Of a stretch of DNA of 12,075 nucleotides, positions 9,001 through 12,075 are shown one piece after another. The notes under the pieces are model-generated. The model was not told the DNA's origin, did no database searches, and saw only the letters and a program-made list of their open reading frames with translations. Made by a program: the position numbers and the translations under genes. This DNA comes from Myxococcota bacterium (lineage in GTDB: Bacteria > Myxococcota_A > Polyangia > HGW-17), in the NCBI GenBank assembly GCA_018821745.1, contig JAHJLU010000402.1, positions 1 through 12,075 on the forward strand. The letters run 5' to 3'. The first letter of the stretch is position 1. Each line of letters begins with the position of its first letter.

Positions 9001-10744
9001 CAGCCGGATTGTGCAGATTAACCAGCGCATGCTGTGGGATCACATCCTGTGCCAGCCCCCATCATACCTTATCCAGGTCCTGGTGGAGATGAGCGAGAAT
9101 TCCCCGCGGGCGCTGGCGGCCATCCTCTACGGGCTCATGGAGATGGATCAGCAGATGCTGCGGGAACCCATGGACATTGCCTCCGAGATGGAGAAGCGGC
9201 TAGGCCGAAAGGTCCCCCATCGCCGCGACTATATGGCCGGCGGTTCAAGGGCACGGGACAGCTACTTCAACGATCTCTCGCGCCTGGCCGAAGCTGTTAT
9301 GGAAGACTCCAGTGAATACCGGGCCCTGAGTTCCCGTATCGAGGTGGATTACCATGATGTTCCTCCTCCCCTTTCCCTGGCCCAGCTCGACGCTGAGACT
9401 CTGGCCCTGTACAAGGCGTTCGAGTCAAAAGTGAACCGTGCCGATTCTCTGGGCCGTGCCTGCACCTTCTCGGCACGTGAGAAAAAGCGCCAGACCGCCG
9501 CGAAGGAAGCCTATGAGGCTGCATTTGAGGCTGCCCGTTTGCTGGTCGCCAGAGAGCCCAGGGCGTGGCAGCTCCCCGAGGTGAAAAACTTCATGGAGCG
9601 CAACGGCGAGGCGCTCATGGTACTCAGCGTTGTGCGCAACTATCAGGAGTCCATTGACGATGTGCCCCGCTGGGTTCACGTCCGCAGCGGAAAGTCCACC
9701 TTCGCCACGGAGCAGGAACTTTTGCGGACGGTCATCGACGTGATCTACTACTATGATGACGACCGGGAGGTTATCTGGGATGACCCTCTGGTGCGGCTCC
9801 TCATGGATCCCCCCGAGGCAGAGTATGACTTCACGCTCATCTCCTGTATGGGGGTCATCACGGAAGGCGCCGCGGGGCCCGAGCTTTCCACGGCCTACGC
9901 GCGGCTCGCCGAGCGCAGGGGAGTCGATGTTATCCGGGCAGACACCCGCACAGCCCGCTCACTGGAGTTTAACGCCACCAAGGTTGAAGACGCCGTCAGA
10001 CGGGCCAGAACGCCCTGGGGATTCATCGGCTACAGTCAGGGGTGCGCCAACGGGCTGCGGGGTGAGTCTCTGCTGCGGGGCGGGACCCCTGAGCAGCAGC
10101 AGCTTGCGTCGACCATGGCGGGGCGTAACCTGCTCTTCAGCGCCATCAACGGTTCCGCCCACGGGACCTGCGGTGACGCCAAATTTCTGGCGGCCATGAC
10201 CGAGGGAGACCGCATCCTGAAGCACTATCAGGCGGTCTTCTCCGGGAAGCTCATCGAGATCTTCCTCAAGGGGACGGCCAAGGTCCTGGACAGCAGAATG
10301 TTTCTCCAGAGCATGGGCGGGATCACCTCCCTCTCCCACTACGGTGTGGCCAACCTGGCCCGCGAGGGGCAGTTCTCGCCCCTGGCCCCGACCTGCTACA
10401 TCCGTGGTATTGTAGAGGAATCCAACCTCCCCGAGGCACTGGAGATGCTCTCGAACGTTCTGACAAAGCAGATCGGGACCCACGAGCACGACACCCAGGT
10501 GGAGATCCACGAAGCGGTGGGCCATTTCGTGTGGGTTCACACGCCCCACAACGGCTCCCTCAAGGAGTGCCAGATCGACTCTCTGGTCCAGTCCACCCAC
10601 CACTGGTCTCCGTTGCACAAGGCCACGGAGTTTGTCACGACCCAACGTGACCTGGATCTGGCGGTTTACGACGCTCCCAAGGATCGGCACGTTTTCCCCT
10701 TCGTGGATTGTCTCGCCCGGTTTGGGATAATTGCCACCCGCTGA
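6098..10744 (+). CDS. Giant protein of unknown function with C-terminal alpha/beta-hydrolase-like region
   Basis: I do not recognise this 1548-residue protein as a named family. It lacks a signal peptide and any clear membrane segment, so it is probably cytoplasmic. Residues about 215-660 are rich in Gly and alternating hydrophobics and look like long beta sheet. G-x-G-S/T-hydrophobic motifs recur at 358-363, 395-400, 427-432 and 530-535, and the look recalls the AsmA/TamB repeating beta-groove style (impression only). About 667-1240 is mainly helical and charged, ending in an acidic stretch (YYYDDD). The last 300 residues look like an alpha/beta hydrolase: a strand near 1243 (YDFTLISCMG), then WGFIGYSQG with candidate nucleophile Ser1313, Asp1465 in THEHDT and His1476 in EAVGHF. 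A lipase or esterase fused to a large beta platform is a possible reading, not a demonstrated one. GAGGTG at 6085-6090, 7 bases before the ATG, supports the start. It follows the aminopeptidase closely and is probably co-transcribed with it. Confidence 0.85.
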   Translation: MATQHTENPSLITLKLETESLEEGRFVPLRLPSSLEIDLSKFDAKVVDHGEVDLVIEMKEGAYHFPILKGEPFVVIVEKPTRARIQIALNRVWQGGEKITILTGIDLRFDNMLLLDNVISTLKKLPSLFEDKDLRLLRDFLESSGISGLASSLTSLGRVLGRKLEEGVLGTPSMEGLGKGFEFLRTNLVKGAHRLKESLDEGFNRLPQISLSRVTAVPRLHNGVWEVEFAFSGEISYPDRTIHPFDEVVLPHAIIPALYADLDQIVSRQPLSSAAVYHDRLNLDAMAAEFLRSISTFRGECNLEGNLPVVAMEVELHDGGVMGGAVAGGEPFALRASFSGESSLGVLTVNAPSVHLTRGEGTLRSSLKASVNTLESGVSPVVAILESIRRGQWNSGDGSLTAEGKLEKGSWLSDMRFTGTYRHPLIRGGGSIDLSVERLNLSGGFSLASSTGGTIVVSAAQLDYGLTFAVPRGSTLEDGIVTLVSRGIHGDIGGRLEKAVDGPTDISVGGVVAFALGGGIRTDAIPELSIGEGTIDAEVEGSVTIDVHLGSLELAHGLSRVVATESEALFNFAVLSLAHQGFSLVFPGGSDVALRLTEGHLDSTGYGGSKFSLAYDMHGESPRLSNGQETVEIFVPQLRTQKFGFEIDGVGGLTISGEKTGLYDAHYFNAFLDPLAEMEKWKDILRSSEAMEKVEAALGIFSRDGARVLGWLSRNAGRVLDILDDEGVSEPRHLIPGKNLARVLSRVIADSTDYEDRLYRIVKRVTDARGLDVPGLKKILDEALGEHDYQFELDRGLKWLATVLNPWKSGPEFETVTVVPYAQDPALAERLSGVPSAREIYEALASTEMADSFVNRLAAMAHYLNLDQINYILSRERKDLGPALSIRLPYLRELKERVKEVAEHFGGLSYALQPVAISFYLDEATRAAFPGPRIPKPALPGFDLIAGGVLGPKDAAVLLRAGLAAFDGSRIVQINQRMLWDHILCQPPSYLIQVLVEMSENSPRALAAILYGLMEMDQQMLREPMDIASEMEKRLGRKVPHRRDYMAGGSRARDSYFNDLSRLAEAVMEDSSEYRALSSRIEVDYHDVPPPLSLAQLDAETLALYKAFESKVNRADSLGRACTFSAREKKRQTAAKEAYEAAFEAARLLVAREPRAWQLPEVKNFMERNGEALMVLSVVRNYQESIDDVPRWVHVRSGKSTFATEQELLRTVIDVIYYYDDDREVIWDDPLVRLLMDPPEAEYDFTLISCMGVITEGAAGPELSTAYARLAERRGVDVIRADTRTARSLEFNATKVEDAVRRARTPWGFIGYSQGCANGLRGESLLRGGTPEQQQLASTMAGRNLLFSAINGSAHGTCGDAKFLAAMTEGDRILKHYQAVFSGKLIEIFLKGTAKVLDSRMFLQSMGGITSLSHYGVANLAREGQFSPLAPTCYIRGIVEESNLPEALEMLSNVLTKQIGTHEHDTQVEIHEAVGHFVWVHTPHNGSLKECQIDSLVQSTHHWSPLHKATEFVTTQRDLDLAVYDAPKDRHVFPFVDCLARFGIIATR

Positions 10745-10757
10745 TTATTCTTCGTAC

Positions 10758-10781
10758 CGTCGAATTTCCCGTCGAATTTCC
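10758..10781. repeat. 12-bp perfect tandem repeat, two copies
   Basis: CGTCGAATTTCC occurs at 10758-10769 and again at 10770-10781 with no gap. It lies 13 bases after the stop codon of the giant gene. TTGACTTTTTTCC follows directly, giving a T-run but no convincing stem, so I do not call a terminator. It may be a slippage product or a pair of protein-binding sites. Confidence 0.6.
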
Positions 10782-10823
10782 TTGACTTTTTTCCTTGGAA
10801 TTTTGCGGGACTAAAAAAATACC

Positions 10824-10839
10824 TTCGTAATATCACGAA
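10824..10839. promoter_or_regulatory. 16-bp dyad, possible operator
   Basis: TTCGTAATATCACGAA is palindromic at 7 of 8 paired positions; only A10829/C10834 fails. It stands in AT-rich DNA about 35 bases upstream of the proposed -35 box of the beta-propeller lipoprotein gene, a suitable place for an activator or repressor site. No known regulator consensus is matched with confidence. Confidence 0.35.
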
Positions 10840-10872
10840 ATGATAGTGGAATACCTGGAACTAAGTTTTTTA

Positions 10873-10900
10873 TTGTAATGCAAAATTTGCGTGCTATACA
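10873..10900 (+). promoter_or_regulatory. Putative extended -10 promoter of the beta-propeller lipoprotein gene
   Basis: TTGTAA at 10873-10878 (4 of 6 to TTGACA) and TATACA at 10895-10900 (4 of 6 to TATAAT) are 16 bases apart. TGC directly before the -10 box gives the extended TGn element. Transcription would start near 10907, leaving a leader of about 18 bases with GGAGG at 10915-10919 before the ATG at 10925. The surrounding AT-rich sequence contrasts with the GC-rich genes on both sides. Confidence 0.5.
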
Positions 10901-10914
10901 TTATTTCATAGCAC
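10891..10914. promoter_or_regulatory. Inverted repeat over the -10 box and start site
   Basis: GTGCTAT at 10891-10897 and ATAGCAC at 10908-10914 are perfect 7-bp inverted copies around a 10-base AT-rich centre. The left arm overlaps the proposed -10 box and the right arm abuts the ribosome binding site GGAGG. A repressor bound here would block RNA polymerase. Alternatively, in transcripts started further upstream, it would fold into a hairpin beside the ribosome binding site. Confidence 0.45.
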
Positions 10915-10924
10915 GGAGGTCTCC

Positions 10925-12075
10925 ATGAAAACACACACTACTCTATTAATATTAGTCTCCAGTCTCCTCATCACCTTCTCCCTCTTCGGCTGCGTCGAAG
11001 ACACCAGTATCGGGGAAAAGCCCACCGGGACCTATCAGAGCTACAATCCTGGCTTCGGGCATGACCGCGGATACGACTCCGAGGGGGAGATGAACAACGC
11101 CAACAACGTGAACAACGCCAACAACGTGACTCAGGCCCCGGAAGATCCCCAGCGTGAGATCGAGGAAGCTGACATCCTTAAAATCGAAGGGAACACCCTC
11201 TTCGCGCTGAGCGCCTATCGTGGTCTGGTGGTGCTGGATCTTTCGACCCAGGATCAGATAGGGGTCCTTGGCCGCCACCCCATCTTCGGCCAGCCCTTCG
11301 AGATGTACATCAGGGACGGCATGGCCTACGTCATGTTCTCCTCCTTCTGGGTCTATGACTGGAACGATGATCTGGGGTACGGCACGTGGAACTCCACCAG
11401 CCGCCTCGTTGTCCTCAACGTGAGCGACCCCGCCAACATCAGCGAGGTCGCCTCCTATGACCTGGCCGGCGAGGTGAGTGACTCCCGTCTGGTGGGCGAT
11501 ATCATTTATATGGTCGCCTCCGAGAACGGATACTGCTGGCACTGCTCCGATGAGCCCCGCACAACGGTGACATCTGTCAATACCAGTGATCTCAACGATA
11601 TCCACATGGTGGATCAGGTCTCCTTTGACATGGGGGGATACTGGTGGCGCATGCCTATCCACGTGACCCAGAACCGCATCTACGTGGCGGGGATGGATTG
11701 GGAGACCGATGTCTCGAATATTCAGATAGTCGATATCAGCGATCCCAGCGGTGTCATGGAGATCGGCGCCGGCTTCAGCCTGGCGGGCCGCGTGGAGAGC
11801 CGCTGGCAGATGAGTGAATACAACGGTGTCTTCAGAACCATCTCCCAGCGCGGCTGGAACTCCCAACCCCCTGTGGTTCAGACCTTCGCCGTGGCCCAGA
11901 GCAATGTTCTGCTCCCCCTGGGGAACCTGACCATGACCCTCCCCCAGCCGGAAGATCTGCGCTCCGTCCGGTTCGATGGCGACCGCGCCTATGCGGTAAC
12001 CTTCCAGCAGGTGGATCCCCTCTTTGTCATTGACCTCGCCGATCCGGCAAACCCACGGCAGCGTGGGGAGCTGGA
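10925..12075 (+). CDS. Beta-propeller domain lipoprotein (partial, 3' end outside window)
   Basis: The frame is open for 383 codons and runs off the window. Residues 1-23 form a lipoprotein signal peptide ending in L-F-G-C, with Cys23 as the acylated residue, so the protein is exported and lipid-anchored. A flexible linker follows, including an Asn-rich duplication (NNANNV twice, about residues 57-68). From about residue 77 the pattern EIEEADILKIEGNTLFAL matches the opening of the secreted beta-propeller family Pfam PF09826 (COG4880, distantly WD40-like) as I know it. Propeller-like strands with recurring D-x-S/A-D-P motifs follow (NVSDPANIS, VDISDPSG, IDLADPANP). Such proteins are usually interaction scaffolds, and no catalytic site is visible. 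The cluster CWHC (around 11533-11544) might bind metal or form a disulfide. The start is fixed by GGAGG at 10915-10919 and the lipobox. Confidence 0.85.
   Translation, partial: MKTHTTLLILVSSLLITFSLFGCVEDTSIGEKPTGTYQSYNPGFGHDRGYDSEGEMNNANNVNNANNVTQAPEDPQREIEEADILKIEGNTLFALSAYRGLVVLDLSTQDQIGVLGRHPIFGQPFEMYIRDGMAYVMFSSFWVYDWNDDLGYGTWNSTSRLVVLNVSDPANISEVASYDLAGEVSDSRLVGDIIYMVASENGYCWHCSDEPRTTVTSVNTSDLNDIHMVDQVSFDMGGYWWRMPIHVTQNRIYVAGMDWETDVSNIQIVDISDPSGVMEIGAGFSLAGRVESRWQMSEYNGVFRTISQRGWNSQPPVVQTFAVAQSNVLLPLGNLTMTLPQPEDLRSVRFDGDRAYAVTFQQVDPLFVIDLADPANPRQRGEL
11093..11128 (+). repeat. 18-bp tandem duplication inside the beta-propeller lipoprotein gene
   Basis: AACAACGCCAACAACGTG occurs twice in a row, at 11093-11110 and 11111-11128, with no mismatch. 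It encodes two copies of Asn-Asn-Ala-Asn-Asn-Val in the linker between the acylated cysteine and the propeller. The length is a multiple of three, so changes in copy number would keep the frame. Confidence 0.8.

Noticed and set aside
7922..9043. Open frame of 373 codons on the minus strand inside the giant gene
   Set aside because: GC-rich coding DNA commonly leaves the opposite strand open. The forward frame is continuous and well-formed for 1548 codons, and the reverse product has no recognisable domain.
10794..10805. Sigma-54 type promoter at TTGGAATTTTGC
   Set aside because: GG and GC are separated by 6 bases instead of the required 10.
10782..10810. TTGACT at 10782-10787 as a -35 box
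   Set aside because: The bases 16-18 positions further on (GCGGGA region) do not resemble a -10 box.
10952..11866. Open frame of 304 codons on the minus strand opposite the beta-propeller gene
   Set aside because: The forward frame has a ribosome binding site, lipobox and propeller motifs and stays open to the window end. The reverse product is repetitive His/Val/Gly/Asp sequence mirroring the propeller codons.

Overview
The window carries six protein genes in GC-rich DNA. Two forward genes begin with lipoprotein signal peptides, and one reverse gene begins with an ordinary signal peptide, so the host is probably Gram-negative. The 24-residue leucine-rich-repeat lipoprotein, the Asn-rich linker after a lipobox and the secreted beta-propeller protein would suit a deltaproteobacterial-type lineage (Myxococcota/Bradymonadota-like). 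That placement is a guess from style: there is no rRNA or marker gene here. I see no tRNA, rRNA, CRISPR array, insertion sequence or phage gene.

Layout, left to right. (1) 1-149: a leader with a GC-rich hairpin and a plausible sigma-70 promoter. (2) 150-1733 (+): a lipoprotein with a charged coiled coil followed by leucine-rich repeats. (3) 1860-3043 (+): a concentrative nucleoside transporter (NupC/CNT family) broken by a frameshift at about 2754-2758; family spacing suggests 10 bases were lost. (4) 3076-3981 (-): a secreted alpha/beta-hydrolase-like protein, convergent with the transporter. (5) 3982-4297: a divergent intergenic region of 316 bases with a 14-bp palindrome. (6) 4298-6067 (+): a full-length three-domain Xaa-Pro aminopeptidase (M24B) with all metal ligands. 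(7) 6098-10744 (+): a 1548-residue protein of unknown function, 30 bases downstream and probably co-transcribed. It has a beta-rich first half, a helical middle and a C-terminal alpha/beta-hydrolase-like region with a GYSQG elbow. (8) 10745-10924: an AT-rich regulatory region with a 12-bp tandem repeat, two dyads and a promoter. (9) 10925-12075 (+): the start of a beta-propeller lipoprotein that runs off the window.

The genes do not form one recognisable pathway. The aminopeptidase could act in peptide turnover in the cytoplasm, and the transporter, if intact, would have been a nucleoside uptake system. The other proteins are envelope-facing or unknown. The most novel item is the giant protein at 6098-10744. 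The best supported oddity is the disrupted transporter, whose substrate-binding C-terminus is now in another frame.
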